Assembly: GCA_030686115.1 (NCBI GenBank)
Contig: CP131612.1
Location: 1,798,001 to 1,862,000 of the forward strand
Length of the DNA: 64,000 nt
Origin: Psychrobacter cibarius
Lineage (GTDB): Bacteria > Pseudomonadota > Gammaproteobacteria > Pseudomonadales > Moraxellaceae
Direction of reading: 5' to 3'
The translations under genes and the position numbers were made by a program. Below the pieces are notes generated by a model, which was not told the DNA's origin, did no database searches, and was given only the letters and a program-made list of their open reading frames with translations. Below, in pieces: positions 1 through 9,298 of this stretch. Every line of letters starts with the position of its first letter. The first letter of the stretch is position 1.

Positions 1-808
1 GCATCTCATCCAACGTGGGTGCAGTCGTCAGGTTAGGATGTTCCAAACCTTCAGGAAGTGCGGTCAATGCCACTACCTGTATCTCTTCGCTACGGCCAAT
101 TTTAAAGACGTATCCAGCAAGGCTGGCATTGGCAAGCTCAGCCGTATCCATACCTTCACAAATAGGGAATGAGGTCGTCTCACAACTGATGGATAAGGCT
201 TGGGTGATATTTTGCCACAGTTTTTGGCTGTCATGATTAAGGGCTTGGATATCCACCAAAATCACCCAATTGCCATAGCGACCACCTTGTAAATCAAAGG
301 GTGCTACCTTTTTGAAGCTTTCCTCTTGAAAGCCCTCTTCTTTAAAACTGCCATTTCCAAAGCTCGAAGCGTCATCTATATCAGCAATAGAAGTTTGCTG
401 AACGACCGTATTTACAAGGGAAGTCACGGCGGGCTTAGAGATGTCAGAGACAGTCGAGTCAAAACTATAAGTAACAGAGCTTTGCTGATCAGAATAGCTT
501 AAATCTGTATCATTAGCGTCATTATAATAATGGTTGATAGACTCATCATCTACCATATCTGATATGGCATTAATATTTGGGGATTCAATATTAGAAGATT
601 CAATACTTGGCTGTTCAGTGGTAATCGCAGAAGAAATACTAGGATTAGCTAAAATTGGATTAGCTGTAGTCTGCTCGAGCAGAGCAGGCGCAGAAATACC
701 TGCGATACTCAATGTCTTAGAGCTCGGCTGCACCCACTGATTGATACCCATCATCGCTAAAATCTGGCGCTGCTGCAATACAATTAGCGGGTCTCGGATA
801 TCACTCAT
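1..808 (-). CDS. holD: DNA polymerase III psi subunit-like protein (partial, 3' end outside window)
   Basis: An open minus-strand frame begins at ATG 808 and runs off the left edge with no stop (269 codons visible). The N-terminus (MSDIRDPLIVLQQRQILAMM, then GINQW) resembles the chi-binding N-terminal peptide of psi (LQQLGITQW in E. coli HolD). From about residue 179 the pattern WVILVD...LW..I..AL...P.L matches the psi core. Psi joins the clamp loader to chi and SSB. Between the two parts lies about 150 residues of acidic, Ser/Thr/Asn-rich sequence absent from the 137-residue E. coli protein. In related genomes holD-like genes often precede rimI, which would lie outside the window. Identification is by motif only. 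Confidence 0.65.
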   Translation of the reverse strand, partial: MSDIRDPLIVLQQRQILAMMGINQWVQPSSKTLSIAGISAPALLEQTTANPILANPSISSAITTEQPSIESSNIESPNINAISDMVDDESINHYYNDANDTDLSYSDQQSSVTYSFDSTVSDISKPAVTSLVNTVVQQTSIADIDDASSFGNGSFKEEGFQEESFKKVAPFDLQGGRYGNWVILVDIQALNHDSQKLWQNITQALSISCETTSFPICEGMDTAELANASLAGYVFKIGRSEEIQVVALTALPEGLEHPNLTTAPTLDEM

Positions 809-943
809 GCTTATTTACTATCCTACTTATCTAAAATGAATTTACAGGCTTTTACTATCAAAAGAAATGCTATTAAGAAAAGGTCAAGAACATATCGTTT
901 CTTGCCAGCAAAACAATTACTTAAGTACCATCAACTAAATTGC

Positions 944-3900
944 TCAAAAAAGCTGCCGAACGCCTAACCAATGATTGGCAAGCTCGGTCAAGCAATCATA
1001 TTCGTCTTGACTGACTATCGTATCGTGCAACATCACCGTATGCAACGTACTCAACCATTGCCGGTAAGTATGATAAGCATAAGAATGGCGCAGACTATCA
1101 TTGCCCGCCTTATCTACACTATCTGCATTGCCGTCTTGTCTATGAGCATTATAATCTATTTGATCGCTGCCCTGTTGCCTCTGTCGATAATTATCATTAC
1201 GTTTGGCTTCTGATGCAGACGACTGACTGGCAGGCGCTATAAAAATAGGCACCGCTTCTATCACTGCCAATAACTGGATACTATTTATATTTTGCGCAGT
1301 CAATAGTAGCCATTGCAAATTTGCGTCACTAACAGCGGCTAAGTCAATATCAATTAAACGTGCGTGACGCCGCAAATCCACAAGATAGTGAGCAACACTG
1401 TCATTATTATAGCCGAGTACTGAAGTAGGTGCTGAAATGTGTACTGAGCTATCTAGTGCTGATACGACCTGACCCTTGACATCTTTTGATAGGCGATAAG
1501 CCAATAAAATAAGCATTGCTTTCGCGGCAACATCGAGACCATCAAATACCTGTCCTGAAGGGTCAAGCTGGTCATAAATATCATCTCTACCCGCTTGCAA
1601 TGTTTGCTGCCATAACCATAATAGCTGAGGCTGAGCATGCACGTGTTCCTCGTTCAATACAGTAGACAATATAGGTAATAATTGCTGCAACTGTAGCGCT
1701 TGCCATAATGATAAAATCGGTGGCAACCGAGAGTCGATTTTTCCTGAGTGCGTTGATACTGGCTTAATTTTATCCATAGCACCATCTTCACTGGCTATGT
1801 TATCAGCGAAATGTTGACTTAAATCCGCCGTTAGGTAGTGTTCAAATAGCTCAATGATACCCTGTTGATAGCGCATCAGCATTGTACGACACTTTTTTTG
1901 CTGCACATAATGTTGATGATCTTGATTGCTATGACTCGCTTCATATCTTAAGCGTGATTCATTGATAGCAGTTTCTGACAGGTTATGCTGATTCAATTGC
2001 TTTATTGCCAATGCAATCAATGCGTTGTCTAAACGCCTATCAAGATGTGCCACTGCTGCTAATAATCTATGATCTATCGTATGCGCTAAAAATTGGGGGT
2101 GGCTGCTAATATTAGCGCTAGCGTTATTATTGATTTCAGCAGCAGACGCTTTATCGTTAGCAATTCCAAGCCAGATATCAGTCAAGTCATAACTCTCAGT
2201 CGTTGCTAATATACGACCTTGATGGCATAACATAACTGCTTCAATCAAAGCTTGCGCCCCGAGCGGGTGATAACTGTGATTGAGTATATACTGCGGCAGT
2301 GAAACTTTTTGTCTATCGTCGATACCAATCAATGTATCCGATGGCAAATCGCTATCAGGTTTTGCTTGCCATGGCTTGAGCAACTGATGAATACCGGTAT
2401 TTTGCGCTTGAACCTGTAAACGTCCTGCAACAACGACATCTTTCTCGATAACAAACTCTAGCCCCTTATCTTCGTCCAACTCATTCTTTATTTCATTTGC
2501 AGGAAAAGCAGTAGTTTCTTTGTCTATAACATCATTGCTGTTATTAGTAAGGCTTTTATCGTTATTGCTTTTATTGTTATCTAATCCTGATTGAGTTTCA
2601 AATATTGATGATTGGCTATTTTTTTCTTGTTTATTTTTGCTTAGGCTATTTGCTTTTATGACGCCCCAATCCCCTAATCGCCGCTGCTCATATATCTCTT
2701 TTATTTTCTGTTGATTTATGCGCTTTTCTTTAGCTACTTTTACCGCAAAATCATGATAAGCGTTGGCATTAATGGCACTCATTCGCTCAGCCAAGCTCGG
2801 ATGGGTGGCAAACCAAGAGACGTCACCCAAATCAGCACCACTACTGGCAAAGAAGAAGTGACTAAGACCATTGATATCGGCGATACTGGTTAAGCGCGAA
2901 CCAAGCGAATCTTGATGAATGGCTTTCAGTGTTGCCATAATGGCAGGTGAGCGTGTCAGCTGCACACTGGTGGCATCAGCAAGCAATTCACGCTGGCGAT
3001 TAAAGCTGTGTTTAATCAGTTGCGCACTGGCCATACTCGAAAAACTCAATCCATGTATTAACAACGTCCAAATATTGCGCGGTGCTTGACTATCGAACTT
3101 ATTATTATTTTGTAGCCATCGTGACTGGCTCTTAGCTGACGACTGCTGGCTTTGTGATTGACTTTGCCAATAGCTTACCCATTCACTATGGGTGGTAAAA
3201 TTGGCGGTTTGAGCTTCAGTGCTACGCGCATGGCTATCGACGACCCTTTGTGACAAGAGATTGCGTCGATTGACCGCATCATCAAAATAATTGTTATGGC
3301 TATTCTGATGACTGCGTTGATTACCAGCGCCAAAATTATTAATAGAATCACTCCAGTCATAGAGTAATTGCAAGCCTGCCAGCACCACCATCAGTTGCAA
3401 ATTAAATGTCGCATCACCATGCAAGATATGACCATATTCATGCCCTATCAGCCCATATAGCCCCTCATCGGACAGCTTATCAAGCGCGCCTTGAGTGACG
3501 ACCAATACCATATCTTGACTATGACGACCAGCAACGAAGCCGTTAATACCTTGCTCATCAGGCAGTATATAGAGAATCGGCATACGTACACCCGAAGCAA
3601 TGGCTAGCTGCTGGGCAATCTCATAATAACGACGGTAGACAGGCGGAAAATCTCGCTCATTACGTACTGCGATATGGTGGGCGCTGAAACGAACCTTTGG
3701 TATAGGCTCATGCTGATGGGCAACCCCTTGACTATGCTCCCACGCATCTTGGCTGTGGTCGATAAACAGCCGAACCCCGCCCACACGCTGAGCAATAGCG
3801 CGACCGCCCGCTTCTAAACGTCTGTACTCTAAAAAACTACCGATCACAAAGCTACCGATTGTCCAGATAGCAACCAGTATCAACACCCAATGATAAATGC

Positions 3901-4036
3901 CACCAGTAAATATCGTTAGCAGCAGCGCCATGATACCCAGCGCTACTGCCAGATGGGCAAAGACAATGAGAAAAAATAGCCCATAGAGCAACAGACTTCG
4001 CTGGGTACGGGTGCGTTGTTCACCAAAAAAATCCAT
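944..4036 (-). CDS. M48 family zinc metallopeptidase, unusually long
   Basis: Membrane-bound M48 peptidase of 1030 residues. Two hydrophobic segments lie near residues 15-45 and 48-68, followed by the peptidase domain with the zinc motif HEYGH (His199, Glu200, His203) and third ligand Glu350 in NRQRELLADAT. The late M48 signature THPSLAERMSAI is present. After about residue 440 comes a low-complexity Asn/Ser/Lys/Asp linker and a C-terminal region of about 500 residues that I do not recognise. It lies 58 bp downstream of lemA on the same strand; LemA-M48 pairs are common and probably act in envelope protein quality control. M48 proteins are usually 300-650 residues, so the C-terminal half is an extension. 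The substrate is unknown. Confidence 0.9.
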   Translation of the reverse strand: MDFFGEQRTRTQRSLLLYGLFFLIVFAHLAVALGIMALLLTIFTGGIYHWVLILVAIWTIGSFVIGSFLEYRRLEAGGRAIAQRVGGVRLFIDHSQDAWEHSQGVAHQHEPIPKVRFSAHHIAVRNERDFPPVYRRYYEIAQQLAIASGVRMPILYILPDEQGINGFVAGRHSQDMVLVVTQGALDKLSDEGLYGLIGHEYGHILHGDATFNLQLMVVLAGLQLLYDWSDSINNFGAGNQRSHQNSHNNYFDDAVNRRNLLSQRVVDSHARSTEAQTANFTTHSEWVSYWQSQSQSQQSSAKSQSRWLQNNNKFDSQAPRNIWTLLIHGLSFSSMASAQLIKHSFNRQRELLADATSVQLTRSPAIMATLKAIHQDSLGSRLTSIADINGLSHFFFASSGADLGDVSWFATHPSLAERMSAINANAYHDFAVKVAKEKRINQQKIKEIYEQRRLGDWGVIKANSLSKNKQEKNSQSSIFETQSGLDNNKSNNDKSLTNNSNDVIDKETTAFPANEIKNELDEDKGLEFVIEKDVVVAGRLQVQAQNTGIHQLLKPWQAKPDSDLPSDTLIGIDDRQKVSLPQYILNHSYHPLGAQALIEAVMLCHQGRILATTESYDLTDIWLGIANDKASAAEINNNASANISSHPQFLAHTIDHRLLAAVAHLDRRLDNALIALAIKQLNQHNLSETAINESRLRYEASHSNQDHQHYVQQKKCRTMLMRYQQGIIELFEHYLTADLSQHFADNIASEDGAMDKIKPVSTHSGKIDSRLPPILSLWQALQLQQLLPILSTVLNEEHVHAQPQLLWLWQQTLQAGRDDIYDQLDPSGQVFDGLDVAAKAMLILLAYRLSKDVKGQVVSALDSSVHISAPTSVLGYNNDSVAHYLVDLRRHARLIDIDLAAVSDANLQWLLLTAQNINSIQLLAVIEAVPIFIAPASQSSASEAKRNDNYRQRQQGSDQIDYNAHRQDGNADSVDKAGNDSLRHSYAYHTYRQWLSTLHTVMLHDTIVSQDEYDCLTELANHWLGVRQLF

Positions 4037-4094
4037 CTATATGCCTGACTTAAAAATAGCTAAACGCATCTAAACATATGAATATAATTCAATA

Positions 4095-4691
4095 TCAGCC
4101 CATATTGACGACAGGTGCTTGAGCGATCACCTTTCTGTCTTCAAAAACTAGCGGGCTTAACGGGCGAAAGCCAAAAGTCGTACTAATAAGATTATTAGGA
4201 AATACCTCGCGGTCATTGTTGTAGAACATCACGCTGTCATTATAGTGCTGACGGGCGAAGCCAATGCGGTTCTCAGTATTGGTCAGCTCATCCATCAACT
4301 CTTTAATCATGCTGTCCGCCTTTAGCTCAGGGTAAGCTTCCACAACCGCTGAAAACTGCCCTAACGCTTTAGACAGCATACTCTCAGCTTTGGCAAATAG
4401 CGCCATATGCTCAAGCGAGTCTGGCTGATGTATATTGGAGTCTTGCAAGCTCTGGGCATGATTACGTGCACTAATCACACGGGTCAGCGTCTCTTCTTCA
4501 TGCGTTAGATAGCGTTTAGCAGTTTCAACCAAATTTGGAATCAAATCATGACGGCGCTTCAGTTGCACATCTATTTGAGCAAAACCATTTTTCGCTTGGT
4601 TGCGAGCGCGTACCAATTTATTAAATATAGATACGCCAAACACAATCACTAGTAGCACGAAGGCAATGAACAACCAAACAAACATCTTCAT
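4095..4691 (-). CDS. lemA: LemA family protein
   Basis: 198 residues: an N-terminal hydrophobic anchor (about residues 4-24), then the conserved LemA start FNKLVRARNQAKNGFAQIDV and the helical core including RRHDLIPNLVETAKRYL. The C-terminus carries the usual motif ending near LISTTFGFRPLSPLVFED. LemA proteins are membrane-anchored helical-bundle proteins with the bulk outside the cytoplasm; their biochemical role is not settled. It precedes the M48 peptidase gene by 58 bp on the same strand, consistent with one operon. Length is normal for the family. Confidence 0.95.
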   Translation of the reverse strand: MKMFVWLFIAFVLLVIVFGVSIFNKLVRARNQAKNGFAQIDVQLKRRHDLIPNLVETAKRYLTHEEETLTRVISARNHAQSLQDSNIHQPDSLEHMALFAKAESMLSKALGQFSAVVEAYPELKADSMIKELMDELTNTENRIGFARQHYNDSVMFYNNDREVFPNNLISTTFGFRPLSPLVFEDRKVIAQAPVVNMG

Positions 4692-4790
4692 AAGAAAACC
4701 TTAAAGTGTCCAGAATGTTAATAAAAGTTAGTACATTGTATTTTAACCCACATTAATCAACCAAAGGTCGAAATCGGACAAAAAAAGGTC

Positions 4791-4819
4791 GAAAAAAAGC
4801 CCTTTACAATGAAGGGCTT
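4791..4819 (-). terminator. Rho-independent terminator between ffs and lemA
   Basis: On the minus strand an 8-bp perfect stem (AAGCCCTT / AAGGGCTT, 7-nt loop) is followed by seven T. It would stop transcripts coming from ffs before lemA. Confidence 0.75.
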
Positions 4820-4883
4820 AATAGATCAAATGAGCATTTCTAATTAAATGTCAAAACAGGTATCAAATTTTAGGCAAAAAAAA

Positions 4884-4994
<111 letters not shown>

Positions 4995-5000
4995 TTGCAA

Positions 5001-5028
5001 ATTATACAAGAATTTTTAAATATTACAA
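5001..5028 (-). promoter_or_regulatory. Sigma-70 promoter of ffs
   Basis: Minus strand -35 TTGTAA (5028-5023), 16-bp spacer, -10 TATAAT (5006-5001). The expected start lies 6-8 bases downstream, at the 5' end of the SRP RNA. Confidence 0.7.
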
Positions 5029-5249
5029 CCCCTATCGTAAAACTCTTTCTATGACCTCAAAACGCCCTGTAACTTAGGTGACAAAATTCTCACAGCAAGC
5101 CTGTTAAATTTTGCTATTTTAGTTGAGGAAGCTGAGCATACTCGGTATCAACTAATAAATAAAATGGACAGCTTCTCATATCAAGGCGAGTCTTACCTAT
5201 GGTATGGCTCACCTAAACACTATTGATATAACTCACTCAGGAGATCATT

Positions 5250-5966
5250 GTGAAAACCACTCTACTTAATAAAGCCGCTCTAACGACTGGTACTGCATTT
5301 CTACTCACAGCCATGATGGGTAGCGCGCATGCAGAACCAACAGGCTACGATCAGCTTACCTTTCAGACAGAAGTAAAAGAAGAAATCCAGAATGATGAAG
5401 TACGAGCCAGCTTATATAAAAAAGCGCAGGCAACGGATTCTAAAACTCTAGCGACAACGCTCAACACCTCAATCAATAATGCCATGAAAATTGCTAAGCG
5501 CTATCCAACCGTTACCGTGAGTACCGGACAACAGCGCACCTACCCTCGCTATGATAAAAATGACAAAATCATTGGCTGGACAGGACAAGCAAACATCGAT
5601 TTAAAAAGCACCGACTTTGCAGCAACCAGCCAACTCATCGCTGACCTACAAGAAACGCTGGTGATGGACAATCTGAACTTTGGTGTCTCAGATACCAAGA
5701 AGGATGCGCTTGAGCAAAAGCTGATGACCAATGCGTCTCGTGCTTTTCAGCAACAAGCTAAAAACCTAACACGCGCTTGGGATGCTCGTGGCTATCGTGT
5801 GGTCAATGTGAATCTAAATACAGGTAGCAACTACCCACGTCCGATGTATAGTGCTATGAGCATGAAAGCAGGCGCGGCCGACGAGTCAGTACCTAGCCAA
5901 AGTTTTGAATCTGGCAATAGTACTATCTCAGTGACTGCTAATGGTACGATTGAATTGACTAAATAA
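5250..5966 (+). CDS. SIMPL domain protein (DUF541), exported
   Basis: 238 residues starting at GTG 5250, chosen because AGGAG lies 6-7 bases upstream. A signal peptide with predicted cleavage after AHA (about residue 28) directs export. The remainder matches the SIMPL/DUF541 family: alternating strands with VTVSTGQQRTYPRYDK, an IIGWTGQANIDLKSTD segment, and NFGVSD. These are periplasmic or outer-membrane-associated proteins of unclear biochemical role. It stands alone between ffs (minus) and a convergent DUF4124 gene, with its own terminator. The length is typical. Confidence 0.85.
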   Translation: MKTTLLNKAALTTGTAFLLTAMMGSAHAEPTGYDQLTFQTEVKEEIQNDEVRASLYKKAQATDSKTLATTLNTSINNAMKIAKRYPTVTVSTGQQRTYPRYDKNDKIIGWTGQANIDLKSTDFAATSQLIADLQETLVMDNLNFGVSDTKKDALEQKLMTNASRAFQQQAKNLTRAWDARGYRVVNVNLNTGSNYPRPMYSAMSMKAGAADESVPSQSFESGNSTISVTANGTIELTK

Positions 5967-6003
5967 GCTATAAATACATAGAATTGATAAATATCCTGAT
6001 AAA

Positions 6004-6041
6004 CATAAAGGCAAGCGCTGATTGCAGCGCTTGCCTTTATG
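6004..6041. terminator. Bidirectional terminator hairpin
   Basis: A perfect 17-bp inverted repeat (CATAAAGGCAAGCGCTG and its complement) with a 4-base loop lies between the convergent SIMPL and DUF4124 genes. T-tracts are short on both sides, so termination strength is uncertain. Confidence 0.75.
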
Positions 6042-6126
6042 TTTATATAGAAGAAATCAACTTATAAAGTTACTCTACTTTGTATGGGTTCTTATACTTA
6101 TCCATGATTGACACATTGACTACAAG

Positions 6127-6924
6127 TCAATTTGTCACCGGTTGCTCAAGCGTCATGGGTTTATCCACTATAGGCTTAGTAAATGATTGCATATTCGGTT
6201 GTTTGCCCTCTTGACGCATTTTTAACAGCACTTTTTGATACCAAGGTAGATTTTGATAAGCTAAAAGCTGTTGCGCGATTTTCTTATTATTTTGCAATGT
6301 TGTATTGTTTTGAATCACATAAACCATACGCTCTACTTGTTTGAGTGTTTGACCTTTCTCATTTTTTAACACGGCTCTTATCTTGTGCGATCCTGGTAAA
6401 ACATCTACCGTTGCAATCGAGGCGCTAAGACCTTGCGCGACTTCATTACCATCCAAATAAATACTAACACTATCACCTGTTTGTAAGTTCGGCTTCACTT
6501 GCACATTAACATCAATGCTTTGGGCTGGGCGACGATATGCACGTTCTGCGCTTGGTTCAGTAATAGCAAGCTGATAATTGACGGCTGGTTTGGCGACAGG
6601 GCTATTTTTAGCAGCCGTATTTTGCATAGTAGTATTAACATTACTAGAAGGAGGTTGACTACTCGTGTTATCACTGTTACTTGAGCTGACGCGACTTTCT
6701 TTCGTCGTGACACCCGTTTGGCTGATTTTTTTACCTGCCTGCTGCTCATAATTTTGCGGGCGATCGGTAAAGGTGACTTGACCTGTTTTTTCGTCAATAA
6801 CTTTATAAATAGGCGCAGCATTTGCCAAAGGGGCATAGAGAGTTGCCATGCCAATCATCGTAGCAGCAATCAATGCCAACCCTAACTTACTGTTTGAAAA
6901 AACCGGTTTTGATAATGAAGTCAT
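6127..6924 (-). CDS. DUF4124 domain protein
   Basis: 265 residues. A signal peptide (hydrophobic residues 14-36, cleavage near ANA) is followed directly by the DUF4124 motif APIYKVIDEKTGQVTFTDRP. A Ser/Asn/Thr-rich linker (about 70-110) leads to a beta-rich segment (about 120-205) including VSIYLDGNEVAQG, reminiscent of Ig-like or PEGA-type folds. The C-terminus contains a basic helical stretch (LPWYQKVLLKMRQEG). It lies downstream of glnA on the same strand but beyond a terminator. DUF4124 genes near glnA/ntrBC recur in gammaproteobacteria; the function is unknown. Confidence 0.8.
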   Translation of the reverse strand: MTSLSKPVFSNSKLGLALIAATMIGMATLYAPLANAAPIYKVIDEKTGQVTFTDRPQNYEQQAGKKISQTGVTTKESRVSSSNSDNTSSQPPSSNVNTTMQNTAAKNSPVAKPAVNYQLAITEPSAERAYRRPAQSIDVNVQVKPNLQTGDSVSIYLDGNEVAQGLSASIATVDVLPGSHKIRAVLKNEKGQTLKQVERMVYVIQNNTTLQNNKKIAQQLLAYQNLPWYQKVLLKMRQEGKQPNMQSFTKPIVDKPMTLEQPVTN

Positions 6925-7046
6925 AGTCAGTCAACCTAATGAGTACTTAATATTATGAATATCTATTATGCGATACTTTGGGCGTTAAATCAGTAATAAT
7001 TTCAAAGAGGACATATCTGTTGATTTAGTAAATTATTATTGAGACG

Positions 7047-7081
7047 TAAAAAAACCAGCTAAGATTGCCTTAACTGGTTTT
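7047..7081 (-). terminator. Terminator of glnA
   Basis: On the minus strand AAACCAGTTAAGG and CTTAGCTGGTTT form a stem of about 12 bp around a short loop, followed by a run of seven T. Confidence 0.85.
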
Positions 7082-7117
7082 ATGAATTGAGCTTGCTATG
7101 AGCGTATTAGCTATAAA

Positions 7118-8527
7118 TTAGCAACTGTAGTATAAGTCAAACTCAACGGGATGCACGGTTACATTGACACGTTGCACTTCTTCTTCTTTCAAAGCGATGA
7201 ACGCCTCTAGCATGTCTTCAGTGAATACATCACCTTTTAACAAGAACTCATGATCATCACGCAGGGCTTGTAATGCAACTTCTAAGCTCTCCGCAACGGT
7301 TGGGATGAGCGCTTCTTCTTCTGGTGGTAAGTCATACAAGTTTTTGTCAGCCGCTTCACCTGGATGTATTTTATTTTGAATACCATCAAGACCTGCCATT
7401 AGTAACGCTGCAAATGTTAAGTATGGGTTGGCTGCTGGATCAGGGAAACGTGCTTCAACACGTACCGCTTTTGGGCTGCTAACATGTGGAATACGGATAG
7501 ACGCTGAGCGGTTAGACGCTGAGTACGCAAGTTTGATAGGCGCTTCATAATGCGGTACTAGGCGCTTATAGCTATTAGTCGATGGGTTGGTAATCGCATT
7601 CAACGCACGCGCATGCTTGATAATACCACCGATAAAATACAGTGCAGATTCAGAAAGACCCGCATACTCATCACCTGAGAAAGTATTGACACCATCTTTG
7701 GAGATTGACATATGCACATGCATGCCTGAACCATTGTCACCAACGATTGGTTTTGGCATAAAGGTAGCCGTTTTGCCAAACTGATGCGCAACATTATGCA
7801 CAACATACTTTAACTGCTGTACTTCATCGGCTTTTTTGACTAGCGTATTGAAAGCGACACCAATTTCTGACTGGCAAGGCGCAACTTCATGGTGATGAAC
7901 TTCGACACAGCCTTCACCGATGATTTCTTCTAAACGCTCACACATAACAGAGCGCATGTCTTGCGAGCTATCGATTGGTGGTACTGGGAAGTAAGCGCCT
8001 TTAACACGTGGACGATGTCCCATGTTGCCCCACTCATAGTCATTGTTAGTCGACCATGCCGCTTCTTCGGCTGTGATCTTATGGCTAACGCCAGACATAT
8101 CAATTGACCATTTCACATCATCAAATATAAAAAACTCAGGCTCAGGACCAAAATAAGCAGTATCGCCAATGCCCGTTGACTTCAAGTACTCTTCGGCGCG
8201 GCGCGCAATAGAACGTGGGTCACGATCATAACCTTGTAGCGTTGATGGCTCGATGATATCGCAAGTAACAACTACGGTAAGTGAATCAAAGAACGGGTCA
8301 AGAAAAGCCGTCTCTGGATCAGGACGCAAGATCATATCTGACGCTTCGATACCTTTCCAACCAGCAATAGATGAGCCATCAAACATCTTGCCATCTTCCA
8401 TCACTTCTTCATCAACGCTATGCGCTGGAAAGCTGATATGTTGCTCTTTACCACGTGTATCAGTGAAGCGAAAATCAACCCATTTAGCATTAGAGGATTG
8501 TATAAGATCTAGTAATTTGTTCGACAT
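7118..8527 (-). CDS. glnA: Glutamine synthetase, type I
   Basis: 469 residues, the length of E. coli GlnA. It condenses glutamate and ammonia to glutamine with ATP in the cytoplasm, as a dodecamer. Family signatures seen: [17 protein letters not shown] near the N-terminus, the [11 protein letters not shown] metal-binding segment, [15 protein letters not shown], the ATP-binding segment [16 protein letters not shown], and the adenylylation tyrosine in [10 protein letters not shown], indicating control by GlnE. The start is preceded by GGAGA. Upstream (8846-9072) there is a sigma-54 promoter and NtrC-type sites, so induction under nitrogen limitation is expected. Confidence 0.99.
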   Translation of the reverse strand: MSNKLLDLIQSSNAKWVDFRFTDTRGKEQHISFPAHSVDEEVMEDGKMFDGSSIAGWKGIEASDMILRPDPETAFLDPFFDSLTVVVTCDIIEPSTLQGYDRDPRSIARRAEEYLKSTGIGDTAYFGPEPEFFIFDDVKWSIDMSGVSHKITAEEAAWSTNNDYEWGNMGHRPRVKGAYFPVPPIDSSQDMRSVMCERLEEIIGEGCVEVHHHEVAPCQSEIGVAFNTLVKKADEVQQLKYVVHNVAHQFGKTATFMPKPIVGDNGSGMHVHMSISKDGVNTFSGDEYAGLSESALYFIGGIIKHARALNAITNPSTNSYKRLVPHYEAPIKLAYSASNRSASIRIPHVSSPKAVRVEARFPDPAANPYLTFAALLMAGLDGIQNKIHPGEAADKNLYDLPPEEEALIPTVAESLEVALQALRDDHEFLLKGDVFTEDMLEAFIALKEEEVQRVNVTVHPVEFDLYYSC

Positions 8528-8845
8528 AAATAGTCTCCGTTGTGTTGATTAGATTATTGCGATTTAAAATTATAGGTACAATCTGTTGGTTAAAAATCTC
8601 TGGTTTGATAACAGTCAGCGCTGCGTTTAGCGCTAAATATCCTGTTTAATATTATGCTTATTCTCAGCACTGTCAATATTATTAGTCAAGATAGCCATCT
8701 GAGTTATGCGCTTAATAAGACTCGCCAGTGTTTTGGTTCGATATTATTCTAACAACATATCACTCATTATGCTGAACTCTTCAGGCACTCGTTAATAATA
8801 ATTATTGAACCACTTTATCACCAAAGATAATCATAACAGTAATAA

Positions 8846-8861
8846 TGCAAAGGCTATGCCA
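8846..8861 (-). promoter_or_regulatory. Sigma-54 (RpoN) promoter of glnA
   Basis: The minus strand reads TGGCATAGCCTTTGCA against the consensus TGGCACGRNNNTTGCW: the invariant GG and GC are present with correct spacing. The predicted start is near 8835, giving a leader of about 308 nt. NtrC-type sites lie upstream at enhancer distance. Confidence 0.75.
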
Positions 8862-9014
8862 GCTTTTTATAATGCTGAAAATATAGATGATAAAAGGACA
8901 GTTATTAACAATAATTACAGCAACTTATAATACCTTTGACAATATTACAGCCGTATATTTATCATCAGAGGTGTCATGCAAATTATTTACCCAGAGGCAT
9001 TACTAACGCATGAC

Positions 9015-9042
9015 TGCACTAAATTAGTGCATATTTAGTGCA
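9015..9042. promoter_or_regulatory. NtrC-type binding sites upstream of glnA
   Basis: TGCACTAAATTAGTGCA (9015-9031) is a perfect palindrome and a near match to the NtrC consensus TGCACCAAAATGGTGCA. An overlapping copy TGCATATTTAGTGCA (9028-9042) shares its right half. The main site is centred about 188 bp upstream of the predicted sigma-54 start. Confidence 0.7.
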
Positions 9043-9055
9043 TAAATAAAAATTA

Positions 9056-9072
9056 TGTACTTTTTTAGTGCG
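9056..9072. promoter_or_regulatory. Second, weaker NtrC-type site
   Basis: TGTACTTTTTTAGTGCG matches TGCACT-N5-AGTGCA with two mismatches. Its centre is 41 bp (about four helical turns) from the first site, allowing cooperative binding on one face of the DNA. Confidence 0.5.
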
Positions 9073-9134
9073 TTTGAGATGTTAACGAATATCATCTAAC
9101 AAGCAAAATGTATTGATATTCACCGCTTATTTGG

Positions 9135-9233
9135 GTCGCCTGTACCCTACATTTGATAGTCTACAAAGTCGCCTGTACCCTACATTTGATAGTCTACAAA
9201 GTCGCCTGCACCCTACATTTGATAGTCTACAAA
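9135..9233. repeat. Three tandem copies of a 33-bp repeat
   Basis: Units at 9135-9167, 9168-9200 and 9201-9233, with no spacers. Units 1 and 2 are identical; unit 3 differs by one base (CCTGTACC to CCTGCACC). Each contains TGTACCCTACA, a small inverted repeat, and TTTGATAGTCTACA. The array ends about 65 bp before the trpG start. Confidence 0.97.
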
Positions 9234-9246
9234 ATAGTGGTAAGAT
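9219..9246 (+). promoter_or_regulatory. Probable trpG promoter
   Basis: -35 TTGATA (9219-9224, in the last 33-bp repeat), 16-bp spacer, -10 TAAGAT (9241-9246). It is the best sigma-70-like pair upstream of trpG that I could find. Confidence 0.45.
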
Positions 9247-9298
9247 AACGGCGTTATATAACCATCTCCATAAGTAGAACTCAATAAGTAGAACGCTA

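Larger units (their letters stand above)
8528..9298. other. glnA-trpG divergent intergenic region
   Basis: 771 bases without a convincing coding frame. It holds the glnA leader (about 308 nt from the predicted sigma-54 start), a sigma-54 promoter, clustered NtrC-type palindromes, a triple 33-bp repeat and a probable trpG promoter, each listed separately. No Trp-codon leader peptide or attenuator was seen before trpG. Confidence 0.8.

Noticed and set aside
6495..6854. 119-codon minus-strand frame inside the DUF4124 gene
   Set aside because: Alternate frame of a gene with a clear signal peptide and domain; composition is not protein-like.
9135..9233. CRISPR array
   Set aside because: The three 33-bp units are contiguous with no spacers, and there are no cas genes nearby.
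8940..9298. trp attenuator or leader peptide
   Set aside because: No short frame with consecutive Trp codons and no terminator/antiterminator pair before trpG.
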